Assembly (NCBI GenBank): GCA_012837525.1
Contig: DUQZ01000062.1
Location: 19,294-83,293, forward strand
Direction of reading: 5' to 3'
DNA length: 64,000 bases
From: Clostridiales bacterium
GTDB lineage: Bacteria > Bacillota > Clostridia > Christensenellales > Aristaeellaceae
Shown here: positions 38,596 through 46,561 of the stretch, piece by piece
Layout of the letters: each line of letters starts with the position of its first letter
Position numbering within the stretch: position 1 is the stretch's first letter
Translations under genes and position numbers: made by a program
The notes under the pieces: generated by a model
The model's database searches: none
Told to the model about the DNA's origin: nothing
Seen by the model: the letters and a program-made list of their open reading frames with translations, nothing else

Positions 38596-39681
38596 TCAAG
38601 GCGTTTGCAGCGATAACAAAAACTGCGCGATGGCCTGATGGGATTTGGCTTCCGTCCAGGGGGCGTAGTGGGGGCCTTCCAGGAGGACAAACTCCGCGTT
38701 GGGGTAGAGCGCTGCCAGGTGCTCTGCCTGCTCGTAGGGAATCATTGTGTCCTGTTTTGCGCCCAACACCAGGGTTTTCATGGTGGCGGGACTGGTTTTG
38801 GCATATTGATCGTTTGGATACTTGTTGCGAACAAACAAGGACGACACCGTCCGCGCCAGGCCAGTGACCTTGAACTCCTGCTGCAGGTGCGACTTGACCA
38901 TCTCTGTCCCATTGAAAAACGGCGACATCAAAATCAACCCGGCGGCCTGGTTGTCCGCGGCGAGTTTGGCAGCGGGCCCGCTGCCCAGGCTCCAACCCGC
39001 CAGGACAATCCTGTCCGCGCGCACGTCCTCCCGCTTCACGGCGTAATCATAGGCCAGCTGTGCCATATCAAGGATGGATTTTTCTGTGGGCTCACCCGCG
39101 CTTTGCCCATAACCCGGGTAATCCACCATCATAAAGTGGTAGCCAGTTAAAAGCTGCGCAGCCTGAATGCGTTTGAGCTCCGTGATTCTGCCCGAGGCCA
39201 GTTCCCCATTGCCGCCAAAGTATAAAATCAACCCGGCCTGCTCTGCTGTTGTTTTCCAGAAATAGCCCTGGTAGGTGACGCCCTCCGCGTTTTGGATTTT
39301 TATTGCCTCCACATCCGGTTCCCCTTCGAGGAAAGCTTCCGCGTTCACCTCCCGCCGGCCGGGGAAATACAGCACATCATTTTGCGCGATATAAAAGCCG
39401 CCAATGCCCCAGACCAGCGCCACCAGCACCGCCATGATGACCAGCCGCCAAAGCCACTTGAACAGGCGGAAAGGTTTATTGGCCGGAAACAGCAAAAACA
39501 GCGCGATCAGCAGGGCGCTGATGCCTGCCAGGATAAAGAAGGGCTCCCGCAGCGCGCTTTTCTCAAGGGCAGTCTGATAAAACTGCTGCACCATCATCAA
39601 AATGCCGCCGCTTGCGATTAACCCGATAAAGACGGTAAACAGAAAGCGCAGGAAGGTTGGCCGTTTTTTTGTGAAACTCAT
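38596..39681 (-). CDS. Membrane-anchored alpha/beta hydrolase
   Basis: This 361-residue protein has three N-terminal transmembrane segments (about 12-33, 48-65, 80-100) and then an alpha/beta hydrolase domain. YFGGNGELASGRI holds the oxyanion motif, VDYPGYGQSAG is followed by the nucleophile elbow LAGWSLGSGPA (Ser), and the acid Asp is in LVLGAKQDTMIPYEQA and the His in LLEGPHYAPW. It resembles ABHD13/BEM46-type membrane hydrolases. The ATG at 39681 follows GAGGTGG; a GTG three codons earlier sits within that site. The substrate is unknown. It is a single gene between two terminators. Confidence 0.82.
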   Translation of the reverse strand: MSFTKKRPTFLRFLFTVFIGLIASGGILMMVQQFYQTALEKSALREPFFILAGISALLIALFLLFPANKPFRLFKWLWRLVIMAVLVALVWGIGGFYIAQNDVLYFPGRREVNAEAFLEGEPDVEAIKIQNAEGVTYQGYFWKTTAEQAGLILYFGGNGELASGRITELKRIQAAQLLTGYHFMMVDYPGYGQSAGEPTEKSILDMAQLAYDYAVKREDVRADRIVLAGWSLGSGPAAKLAADNQAAGLILMSPFFNGTEMVKSHLQQEFKVTGLARTVSSLFVRNKYPNDQYAKTSPATMKTLVLGAKQDTMIPYEQAEHLAALYPNAEFVLLEGPHYAPWTEAKSHQAIAQFLLSLQTP

Positions 39682-39741
39682 GATTTCCACCTCATCTCAT
39701 TCAAAACCTATACTTTCCGTGATTATACACGGTTTTGGCAA

Positions 39742-39775
39742 ATAAAAAAACCGAAGGAGCAGGGCCCCTCCGGTT
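39742..39775 (-). terminator. Terminator of the GGGtGRT/NifU-like operon
   Basis: Minus strand AACCGGAGG, nine bases, CCTTCGGTT followed by TTTTTTATTT: 9-bp stem with one G-U pair and a strong U-run, about 18 bases after the GGGtGRT stop. Confidence 0.88.
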
Positions 39776-39792
39776 GATTGGTCCATCCGTGC

Positions 39793-40788
39793 TTAGTTGG
39801 CTTCCTCAATCGCGACCGCGACAGCGACTGTCGCGCCGACCATGGGGTTGTTGCCCATGCCGATGAGGCCCATCATTTCCACGTGCGCGGGCACGGAAGA
39901 GGAGCCGGCGAACTGCGCGTCGGAATGCATACGGCCCATGGTGTCCGTCATGCCGTAGGAGGCGGGGCCGGCAGCCATGTTGTCCGGATGCAGGGTACGG
40001 CCGGTGCCGCCGCCGGAAGCGACGGAGAAATATTTCTTGCCGTGCTCGTTGGCCCACTTCTTGTAGGTACCGGCAACCGGATGCTGGAAGCGGGTGGGGT
40101 TGGTGGAGTTGCCGGTGATGGATACGTCCACCTTCTCATGGCGCATGACGGCCACGCCTTCGCTGACGTCGTTGGAGCCATAGCAGCGCACCTTGGCTTT
40201 CTCACCGTCAGAGAACGCGCGCTCGCTGACCACGGCCAGCTTGCCGGTGGCATAGTCATACTGCGTTTCCACATAGGTGAAGCCGTTGATGCGGCTGATG
40301 ATATAGGCCGCGTCCTTGCCCAGGCCGTTCAGAATGACGCGCAGGGGCTTTTTGCGCACCTTGTTGGCGGTGCGGGCAATGCCAATGGCGCCTTCGGCGG
40401 CGGCAAAGGATTCATGCCCGGCCAGGAAGGCAAAGCACTCGGTCTCTTCCCGCAACAGCATCGCGCCCAGGTTGCCGTGGCCGATGCCCACCTCACGCTG
40501 GTCGGCGACAGAACCGGGGATGCAGAAGGCCTGCAGGCCATCGCCAATCGCCTCGGCGGCTTCCGCCGCGTTTTTCAGGCCGCGCTTCACCGCCAGGCCT
40601 GCCCCCAGGGTGTAGGCCCACACGGCGTTCTCAAACGCGATGGGCTGGATGCCGTGCACGATTTTGCGCACGTCGATGCCTTTTTCAAGCAGCATCTCGT
40701 TGACTTCTTCCAAAGAGGAAAACCCATTGTCCTTCAGCACCTGATTGATTTGCTTTTCACGGCGCTCATATCCTTCAAACTGTGGCAT
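39793..40788 (-). CDS. GGGtGRT family protein (function unknown)
   Basis: This 331-residue soluble protein has no signal or membrane segment. It carries the motif that names the family, GGGTGRTLHPDN (259-270). Other Gly-rich or conserved-looking blocks are IPGSVADQREVGIGHGNLGAM (split here at about 90-110), CFAFLAGHESFAAAEGAIGIART, and the C-terminal MGNNPMVGATVAVAVAIEEAN, which resembles a nucleotide- or cofactor-binding turn. Cys residues are at 89, 118 and 202. No known catalytic fold is evident to me. It always seems paired with a NifU/IscU-like gene, and here that gene is 14 bases upstream in the same operon. AAGGAGGG precedes the ATG. A role in iron-sulfur or related metal chemistry is suggested only by this partner. 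Confidence 0.85.
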   Translation of the reverse strand: MPQFEGYERREKQINQVLKDNGFSSLEEVNEMLLEKGIDVRKIVHGIQPIAFENAVWAYTLGAGLAVKRGLKNAAEAAEAIGDGLQAFCIPGSVADQREVGIGHGNLGAMLLREETECFAFLAGHESFAAAEGAIGIARTANKVRKKPLRVILNGLGKDAAYIISRINGFTYVETQYDYATGKLAVVSERAFSDGEKAKVRCYGSNDVSEGVAVMRHEKVDVSITGNSTNPTRFQHPVAGTYKKWANEHGKKYFSVASGGGTGRTLHPDNMAAGPASYGMTDTMGRMHSDAQFAGSSSVPAHVEMMGLIGMGNNPMVGATVAVAVAIEEAN

Positions 40789-40802
40789 ATGTCTTTCCCT
40801 CC

Positions 40803-41495
40803 TTATTCGTGGCGTGGGTCGATGTAGGACGCGGCATCCTCAAAGCGGCCATAGGTGGCGATGTTCTTCTCATAGGCTTCCTTGGGGTCAACGCCCTTTT
40901 TAATAGCCTCCATCATCTTGCCCAGGTGGCAGAACTGATAGCCGCAGATCTCCTGGTTCTCATCCAGCGCCAGCTTCATCACATAGCCTTCGGCCATCTC
41001 AAGGTAGCGCGGGCCTTTGAGCAGGGAGCCGTACATGGTCGCGATCTGGCTGCGCAGGCCCTTGCCCAAGTCCTCCATGCCGGCGCCCACGGGCAGACCG
41101 CCTTCGGAGAAAGCGCTTTGCGTGCGGCCATAGGCAATCTGCAGGAAAAGCTCCCGCATGGCGGTGTTGATGGCGTCACATACCAGGTCGGTATTGAGGG
41201 CTTCCAGCACGGTCTTGCCAGGCAGAATCTCGCTAGCCATGGCGGCGGAATGCGTCATGCCGGAGCAACCAATGCACTCCACCAGCGCTTCCTGGATGGT
41301 GCCTTCCTTGACGTTGAGCGTCAGCTTGCAGGCGCCCTGCTGAGGCGCGCACCAGCCCACACCATGAGTTAAGCCGCTGATGTCCTTGACTTCGCGCGCC
41401 TGCACCCACTTCCCTTCCTGCGGGATGGGCGCGGCGCCGTGGATGGGACCACGCTTGACGCAGGACATTTCTTCCAGTTCTTTGGAATACTGCAT
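40803..41495 (-). CDS. Iron-sulfur cluster assembly scaffold (NifU/IscU-like) protein paired with GGGtGRT
   Basis: This 230-residue protein has a NifU N-terminal-like region. VECIGCSGMTHSAAMASEILPGKTVLEAL (split here at Cys74 and Cys77) parallels the IscU/NifU segment around its second cluster ligand. The protein is longer and richer in Cys than IscU, with Cys12, 49, 56, 74, 77, 106, 184 and 189. The later part IAYGRTQSAFSEGGLPVGAG and ICGYQFCHLGKMMEAI are not in IscU. No cysteine desulfurase gene (iscS, sufS) is near, so it is not a standard assembly operon. GAGGAGG precedes the ATG, and a moderate promoter lies upstream. Its scaffold role is inferred from the family. Confidence 0.82.
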   Translation of the reverse strand: MQYSKELEEMSCVKRGPIHGAAPIPQEGKWVQAREVKDISGLTHGVGWCAPQQGACKLTLNVKEGTIQEALVECIGCSGMTHSAAMASEILPGKTVLEALNTDLVCDAINTAMRELFLQIAYGRTQSAFSEGGLPVGAGMEDLGKGLRSQIATMYGSLLKGPRYLEMAEGYVMKLALDENQEICGYQFCHLGKMMEAIKKGVDPKEAYEKNIATYGRFEDAASYIDPRHE

Positions 41496-41538
41496 GTGAA
41501 TCCTCCTCTTTCATCGGTAAAATAAGGCGTACTGATAT

Positions 41539-41567
41539 AGTTTATCACAAGCTGAGCAAATTTTCAC
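41539..41567 (-). promoter_or_regulatory. Candidate promoter of the GGGtGRT/NifU-like operon
   Basis: Minus strand GTGAAA, 17 bases, TAAACT with a TG extended -10 (TGATAAACT), about 45 bases before the start of the NifU-like gene. The -35 match is weak. Confidence 0.4.
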
Positions 41568-41617
41568 CCGCTTGGGACATTTTTGATCCAGGAAGATTTA
41601 CTTGTTGTGTGGATGAA

Positions 41618-42247
41618 TTAAACCAAAAGACTGGCCGCCAGCAGAAACTGCGCCGAATAATACAAGAGGATACAGGCGCGGTCCCAGGGGCTTTTGTCCG
41701 GGAACACCAGGCGCCTGGCGATGATGGCGTCAGACACCACAAAGAGCGTCGCGCCAATAAAGGTCAGAACGGGCTGCGCCAAAGCGACGGAGGCCATCAG
41801 GCTTATGAGCAGCGAATAGGCAAAATGCGGCAGGGTTGAAAAGCCGACCTTCTTTTGCGCGCGCTGTCTCATGTAGCATGTAAATAGCAACAGGGCAAGG
41901 AAAAGAATAAGCGAGGGAAGCCCTGGTGGTGTGCGCATCCAAAAGGAGATGATGTACAGGATGTGCCCCAGCGCGAAGATACCCATGCCGGACAAAAAAT
42001 GAAGTTCCAGCATCACATCCGCCGCGGCGCAAACGGCGATGCCAATGGCCATGATGAGCGCGTAGGGTTGCCCTGTCTGCGTATAGGCATATACCGCCAG
42101 CAGGGCCGCCAGCAGGGTTGTAAGCCCTTTGAAGAACAGAATGGTTCTTTTGCTGTACCATTTCTGCTCGCCGCCCACCTGGTAGCTGATGCCGGTTGCT
42201 GTCATCATGACCAGCACACACAGGCTGATGATCAAATGCGTGCTCAC
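41618..42247 (-). CDS. Lysoplasmalogenase/YhhN family membrane protein
   Basis: This 209-residue protein has eight or so hydrophobic segments with little between them. It carries the YhhN/TMEM86 pattern: AIGIAVCAAADVMLEL (the Gly...Ala-Asp block), GMGIFALGHILYIISF and a second FIGATLFVVSDAII block with its Ser-Asp. Animal TMEM86B hydrolyses lysoplasmalogens; bacterial members are poorly known, though plasmalogens do occur in anaerobic Clostridia. The start is GTG 42247 in a 4-bp GTGA overlap with the MATE gene stop, with GGAGG ten bases before it. It is cotranscribed with the MATE exporter. Confidence 0.82.
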   Translation of the reverse strand: MSTHLIISLCVLVMMTATGISYQVGGEQKWYSKRTILFFKGLTTLLAALLAVYAYTQTGQPYALIMAIGIAVCAAADVMLELHFLSGMGIFALGHILYIISFWMRTPPGLPSLILFLALLLFTCYMRQRAQKKVGFSTLPHFAYSLLISLMASVALAQPVLTFIGATLFVVSDAIIARRLVFPDKSPWDRACILLYYSAQFLLAASLLV

Positions 42248-43692
42248 AGCTGATTTGCCTCCGCCAGCTCTGTCGCGGCGTCCAGCGCCTGTGTGCTTTG
42301 GATGGCCTCAATCCGCTCCCGCGCGCGCTTGCGCCACCGGCCGTATTTAAAGGCAAAATAGTTGATGGTGGCGCCTGCCAGCCAGGTGGCCAGCATCGCG
42401 TAATAAATAGACTCTGGTCTGCCCAGTGGTGTCTCCGGCGTTTTGGTCCAGGCCACCAGCAAATAGGACAGCGGCACCCGCAGCAGCACTGAGGTGATGA
42501 GCGAAATCCACATTGGCGTCATCGCGTCCCCTGCCCCGCGCATCACACCGGACATCGTCTGAATGACTGCCATGGCAATAAAACCAAGGGACAGGATGCG
42601 GATAAAGCGCATGCCCAGGTCGATGATCGCCTCTGTGCGGGTGAACAAACTCATGATGGAGCGGCCAAAGAGCAGCACCGCCAGCGTCATCACCGTTGCC
42701 ACACCCACCGCGAGGATGGCCCCCTGGGTGGCACCTTTTTGCACCCGCTCCACCTTGCCGGCACCGATGTTCTGGCCGGTGAAGGTGGTCATCGCCATGC
42801 CGAAGGAGAAGTTGGGCATCATCGCGAAGCCATCCACCCGCATGGAGATGATGGCAGTGGCGACCACATCCGGCCCGAAGCTGTTTTGCAGCCGCTGTAC
42901 CAGAATCATCGCCATGGAGAAGATAGCCTGCGTAAAGCCGGAGGGCATACCCAGGCGCAAAATCTCCCGGACGGTTTGCTGCTTTAGCTTCATGGTGCCC
43001 AGGCTGATGTCAAAGGTCTGCTGCATGCGGGACAGTTTTAGATAGCACAGCACAGCCGAAACCGACTGCGCGATGACGGTTGCCCAGGCTACGCCGGGGA
43101 CACCCAGGCGGAAGCCAATTACAAACCACAAGTCCAGCACGATATTTAAAACGCTGGTCAAGATTAAAAAGCCCAGAGCGGAAAAGCTGTCCCCCAGCCC
43201 GCGCAGGACGCCGGATAGCACGTTATAAAAGGTAAAGCCGGCAATACCCAAAAAGTAAATCTGCAAATAGCTGATGGCACCTTCGATGATGGCCTCCGGC
43301 GTATCCAGCGCGCGGAGGATAAGGGGTGAGAGCGGCACTCCGATGGCCGTGATAATGAGGGAAACAATCGCAGTGAGTGTGATGCAGTTGCCAATCGCGG
43401 TCGAAAGCAGCTTGCGGTCCCTTGCGCCAAAGGCCTGGGAGACCAGGATGCCAGCGCCGGTTGAAATGCCGATGAACAGGGCAATCATGAACATCAAGAT
43501 GGGGCCTGTGCTGCCAACGGAGGCAAGGGCATTGTCTCCCACGTACTGCCCGACCACCGCGGAGTCGGTGGAGGCATAGAGTTGCTGCGCGATATTGCCC
43601 ACCAGCATGGGCAGCGCGAACTCCAGAATCCGCTTCCATGGTGTGCCCACCGTCATATCCCGCGGAGAAAAAAGGGTTTTCAGCCTTTGCAT
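42244..43692 (-). CDS. MATE family efflux transporter
   Basis: This 482-residue protein has twelve predicted transmembrane helices in two homologous halves, both visible: FALPMLVGNIAQQLYASTDSAVVG at the start and LGMPSGFTQAIFSMAMILVQRLQ near 250. The family markers GAGILVSQAFGARD and FTGQNIGAGKVERV are in equivalent loops. MATE proteins export cationic drugs and metabolites using Na+ or H+. A basic C-terminal tail (RWRKRARERIE) is followed by an Ala-rich end. The promoter is strong. Its substrate is unknown, but coupling to a YhhN-type lipid enzyme is a mild hint at lipid-related substrates. Confidence 0.92.
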   Translation of the reverse strand: MQRLKTLFSPRDMTVGTPWKRILEFALPMLVGNIAQQLYASTDSAVVGQYVGDNALASVGSTGPILMFMIALFIGISTGAGILVSQAFGARDRKLLSTAIGNCITLTAIVSLIITAIGVPLSPLILRALDTPEAIIEGAISYLQIYFLGIAGFTFYNVLSGVLRGLGDSFSALGFLILTSVLNIVLDLWFVIGFRLGVPGVAWATVIAQSVSAVLCYLKLSRMQQTFDISLGTMKLKQQTVREILRLGMPSGFTQAIFSMAMILVQRLQNSFGPDVVATAIISMRVDGFAMMPNFSFGMAMTTFTGQNIGAGKVERVQKGATQGAILAVGVATVMTLAVLLFGRSIMSLFTRTEAIIDLGMRFIRILSLGFIAMAVIQTMSGVMRGAGDAMTPMWISLITSVLLRVPLSYLLVAWTKTPETPLGRPESIYYAMLATWLAGATINYFAFKYGRWRKRARERIEAIQSTQALDAATELAEANQL

Positions 43693-43722
43693 AGTCTACC
43701 TGCTCTTTCTATATTGAAGTAT

Positions 43723-43751
43723 AGTATAAACCGTATGAATCAGGGATTCAA
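43723..43751 (-). promoter_or_regulatory. Promoter of the MATE/YhhN operon
   Basis: Minus strand TTGAAT, 17 bases, TATACT. A second TATACT lies five bases downstream. The leader is about 25 bases. Confidence 0.7.
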
Positions 43752-43789
43752 GTTGCACAAAGACCGGGTAAAATCAAATGAGGTGTGAT

Positions 43790-43960
43790 ATGAACAAGAA
43801 AACAACCCCGGTATCAAAGATGAGTAAAAAAGACAAACAGAAAATCCACGCGAAACAGCGTGTGACCTGGTCTTTTTCGCCGGTGAGCCGGGTGAAACAG
43901 AGCAAAAAAGTGTATAAACGCAGTAAAATGAAGCGCCATTTTAAAGAGCAGGACAGCTGA
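43790..43960 (+). CDS. Small highly basic protein with TWxFxPVxR motif
   Basis: This is a 56-residue protein with about one third Lys/Arg: it starts MNKKTTPVSKMSKKDKQKIH and contains VTWSFSPVSRVKQSKKVYKR. The motif TW-F-PV-R followed by K..KKVY.RK recurs in small basic proteins of gut Clostridia and other Bacillota, so this looks like a real gene. GAGGTG precedes ATG 43790, and codon use is normal. An ATG at 43778 is possible but lies before the ribosome site. It could bind nucleic acid or ribosomes; no function is known to me. It stands divergent from MATE and upstream of uppP. Confidence 0.6.
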   Translation: MNKKTTPVSKMSKKDKQKIHAKQRVTWSFSPVSRVKQSKKVYKRSKMKRHFKEQDS

Positions 43961-44044
43961 AACCCCATCTTTCATTGACTGCGCGCAGCATATAGGGATA
44001 AAATAGCGCTGCCGGTTCAAGTTCTTTTCATGAAAGGAAGCACC

Positions 44045-44893
44045 ATGAGTTATCTGTTTTCTGCGATTGTGGGCATTGTGCAAGGTTTGGCCGAGTTTTT
44101 GCCCATCTCCTCCTCCGGACATATTATTGTGGCGGAGAAACTGCTGTCTCTTTTAGGATATGAAGGCAGCGCCAACCCCCTGGCCTTCTCCGTCATGCTG
44201 CACATGGGCACCCTGCTTGCGGTCGCGGTGATTTTCTGGAAGGACTGGATTGACATGATCCTGCATCCGGTTAAAAACCGGACCCTGCTGCTGCTGTTCA
44301 TTGCCTCCCTGCCAGCGCTGCTTTTTGTAATCGCCTTTGGGGACGCCATCGACAGCCTGTTTGAAGGCTGGTTTTTGGGAATCGCCTTCCTGATTACCGC
44401 GGCCTTCCTTGTGCTCATTGAGATGGTTGGGCGCTGGAATACCGGACGCGCTAAAAAGACCGAAGTCAACATCCCTACCGCCGTTACCATGGGCGTCTTC
44501 CAGGGCATCGCCCTCTTGCCCGGGGTGAGCCGCAGCGGCTCTACCCTGTTGGGCGGTGTGGCAAGCGGGCTGAACCGGCAGACCGCCGCTAAGTTCTCCT
44601 TTATGATGTCTGCCCCGGCCATCCTGGGCGGCTTCTTGTCCGAAGGGAAAAAGGCGCTGGAGCAGGACGCGCTGCCCGCGATGTTCAGCCCCGAAAGCCT
44701 GATCGGCTTCCTCTTCGCCGCCATCTTTGGCTTTTTGGCCATCCGCTATATGCTGCGCCTCATTGAGCGCATCAGCTTTTACAAGTTCGCGCTGTATGTG
44801 GGCATTGTGGGGGTCGCTGTCATCATCTTCCAAGTGACAGGCACCCTGGGCTTCCCGCCCATCGCCTTGCCTCAAGCCGCGCCAATCGGGTAG
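44045..44893 (+). CDS. uppP: Undecaprenyl-diphosphatase UppP (BacA)
   Basis: This 282-residue membrane phosphatase recycles undecaprenyl pyrophosphate to the monophosphate lipid carrier for peptidoglycan and other cell-surface polymers, and raises bacitracin tolerance. The two active-site motifs are GLAEFLPISSSGH (about 17-29, with Glu and the Ser-Ser-Ser-Gly-His) and LLPGVSRSGSTL (about 158-169). About eight helices are predicted. ATG 44045 follows AAAGGA; an upstream start at 44030 is on that site. The L,D-transpeptidase follows after nine bases, which fits a cell-wall pair. Confidence 0.95.
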   Translation: MSYLFSAIVGIVQGLAEFLPISSSGHIIVAEKLLSLLGYEGSANPLAFSVMLHMGTLLAVAVIFWKDWIDMILHPVKNRTLLLLFIASLPALLFVIAFGDAIDSLFEGWFLGIAFLITAAFLVLIEMVGRWNTGRAKKTEVNIPTAVTMGVFQGIALLPGVSRSGSTLLGGVASGLNRQTAAKFSFMMSAPAILGGFLSEGKKALEQDALPAMFSPESLIGFLFAAIFGFLAIRYMLRLIERISFYKFALYVGIVGVAVIIFQVTGTLGFPPIALPQAAPIG

Positions 44894-44902
44894 ATAGGAA
44901 CC

Positions 44903-46006
44903 ATGAAGAAGATTAGTTTGTTGCTGCTTGCGCTGATGCTGATACTGGAAATCCCCGTATTGGCGACAGAGCAATCCCCTCTCTACCCCGCGCCCTCACA
45001 GCACATCACCACTGGCAAGGGCTATTGGGAAACCCCCATGGACATCCGCGATACCAAGGCTGTCTGGGAGATGCTAATGGCGCCGATTGTGGTGGTCAAA
45101 GGGCACCAGAAATCCCAGCAATTGCTGTACAGCGAGCCGGACAGCAAGTCCACCCCTGTGGGCGATGTGACCCGGGACTCCCAGGGCTTGCATGTGCTGG
45201 AAACGCGGGGTGACGGCTGGAGCCTGGTGGAAACCTATTCCAGCTCCTTCCATGACAGCAAGATCAAGGCCTGGAACCAGCTGGTGCAAGGTTATATCCG
45301 CACGGACATGCTGGAAACCGTCACGCCGCGGGACAAGTATGCCCTGCTGATTGATAAGCTGGACCAGCGCATGTACATCTTTGAGGATGGCGAGATCTAT
45401 GACGTGCTGGTCATCTCAACCGGTCTGCCCAATGAGCGCCAGCCGTATAACGAAACCCGCTCCGGTGAGTTTTTGCTGGTAAGCCCGGTGGGCGGCTTTG
45501 AGGTGGAAGGCTTGAATGCCGCGATGGGCCTGCGCTTCAACTTCGGCGATATCCTGCACGAGGTGCCTTACTCCGTCCGAAGCGGCAAGAAAAACTACAC
45601 CCGCTATGAGGGTGTATTGGGTGAGCGCGCCAGCCACGGCTGCATCCGCGTGCAGCGCAAGCGCACCCCCAAGGGCACCAACATGACCTGGGTCTGGAAC
45701 ACCCTGCGCAAGCGCATGGGCACCAAGCTGGTCATCTGGGAAGATTTGCCTGGCCGTCAACTGCCACACGTGGACCCTGCCACACCGCTTTATTACAACC
45801 CCAAGGGCGGGCAGAACTACCATTCCGCGGATACCTGCTACGGGGTCAAATCCGCCTTCCTGCCGCTGACCCAGTTTACCTATGGCGAATTGGGCACCGG
45901 CGATTACAGCAAGTTGACCGCCTGCCCCTACTGCGTTCCCCCGCGCACGGTGGAGGAAATTAACGAAATCAACGCGGCGCATCAGCTGCACAGCGGGGAA
46001 CACTGA
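44903..46006 (+). CDS. Secreted L,D-transpeptidase (YkuD) with SH3-like and C-terminal Cys/His modules
   Basis: This 367-residue exported protein has a signal peptide at 1-22 (ending PVLA), an SH3-like region (about 60-135), and a YkuD catalytic domain (about 145-280) with SHGCIRV, where His245 and nucleophile Cys247 form the active site. YkuD enzymes make 3-3 peptidoglycan cross-links or attach proteins. It then has an extra C-terminal module (about 290-345) with YYNPKGGQNYHSADTCYGV and LTACPYC: His307, Cys312, Cys341 and Cys344 are well placed to bind a metal. This tail resembles the YHxxxxC...CxxC module on some nuclease-like or wall proteins. It is cotranscribed with uppP. Confidence 0.9.
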   Translation: MKKISLLLLALMLILEIPVLATEQSPLYPAPSQHITTGKGYWETPMDIRDTKAVWEMLMAPIVVVKGHQKSQQLLYSEPDSKSTPVGDVTRDSQGLHVLETRGDGWSLVETYSSSFHDSKIKAWNQLVQGYIRTDMLETVTPRDKYALLIDKLDQRMYIFEDGEIYDVLVISTGLPNERQPYNETRSGEFLLVSPVGGFEVEGLNAAMGLRFNFGDILHEVPYSVRSGKKNYTRYEGVLGERASHGCIRVQRKRTPKGTNMTWVWNTLRKRMGTKLVIWEDLPGRQLPHVDPATPLYYNPKGGQNYHSADTCYGVKSAFLPLTQFTYGELGTGDYSKLTACPYCVPPRTVEEINEINAAHQLHSGEH

Positions 46007-46066
46007 TTGATTTTGCCCGGTTTAACACTTTTTTCTGAAAACAATGCTGATTGCGGGTAAAACCGC

Positions 46067-46095
46067 TTGCACAGAACCTTGTTTTCATGTATATT
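46067..46095 (+). promoter_or_regulatory. Promoter of rpsF-ssb-rpsR
   Basis: TTGCAC, 17 bases, TATATT. Transcription would begin near 46102, leaving a 60-base leader with the hairpin at 46115-46135. Confidence 0.65.
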
Positions 46096-46114
46096 ACGTA
46101 ATTGGCACATCCTT

Positions 46115-46135
46115 GCGCCATGCAAGACATGGCGC
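46115..46135 (+). promoter_or_regulatory. Hairpin in the rpsF leader, candidate S6:S18 autoregulatory element
   Basis: GCGCCATG, CAAGA, CATGGCGC: an 8-bp perfect stem in the leader, followed by GTCCGTGAGG before the ribosome site. Bacterial rpsF leaders often carry an RNA bound by the S6:S18 complex, with a CCG motif near a hairpin. A CCG is present just after this stem, but I could not confirm the full consensus. Confidence 0.45.
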
Positions 46136-46161
46136 CATAAGTCCGTGAGGAGGTGAAAGGT

Positions 46162-46551
46162 ATGGATTACGAACTGCTCTACATCATTGACACAAGCCTT
46201 GAAGAGGAAGCCCGGCAGGAGCTCATCGCGCGCTACAACACGCTGGTTGAGCAACACGAAGGCAAAGTGAGCAAGGTTGAGGAATGGGGCAAGCGCCGTC
46301 TGGCTTATCTGGTTGATGACAAGCCCGAAGGCTACTATGTCCTCGTCCACTTCTCTGCTCCGCAAACCTTCCCCAAGGAGATGGAGCGCGTAATGGAAAT
46401 CGATGAAAATGTGATGCGTTATCTCATCACCCGCATCGAGCACAAGCGCGCCCATGTCAAACCGCCGCAGCAGCGTCCCGCTGCGCAGGATCAGAGCGCT
46501 GACGTTCCGGAACCCGGCATCGAAGCGCTGCCCAACCAGACCGAGGAATAA
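46162..46551 (+). CDS. rpsF: 30S ribosomal protein S6
   Basis: This 129-residue primary ribosomal protein binds the central domain of 16S rRNA with S18. The S6 pattern is clear: YELLYIIDTSLEEEARQELI, GKVSKVEEWGKRRLAYLVDDKPEGYYVLVHF and IDENVMRYLITR. A 30-residue Pro/Gln/Glu-rich tail follows, longer than in Bacillus. The start is ATG 46162 after GGAGGTGA; a GTG three codons earlier is on that site. First gene of the classic rpsF-ssb-rpsR operon. Confidence 0.97.
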   Translation: MDYELLYIIDTSLEEEARQELIARYNTLVEQHEGKVSKVEEWGKRRLAYLVDDKPEGYYVLVHFSAPQTFPKEMERVMEIDENVMRYLITRIEHKRAHVKPPQQRPAAQDQSADVPEPGIEALPNQTEE

Positions 46552-46561
46552 GGGAGCCAGG

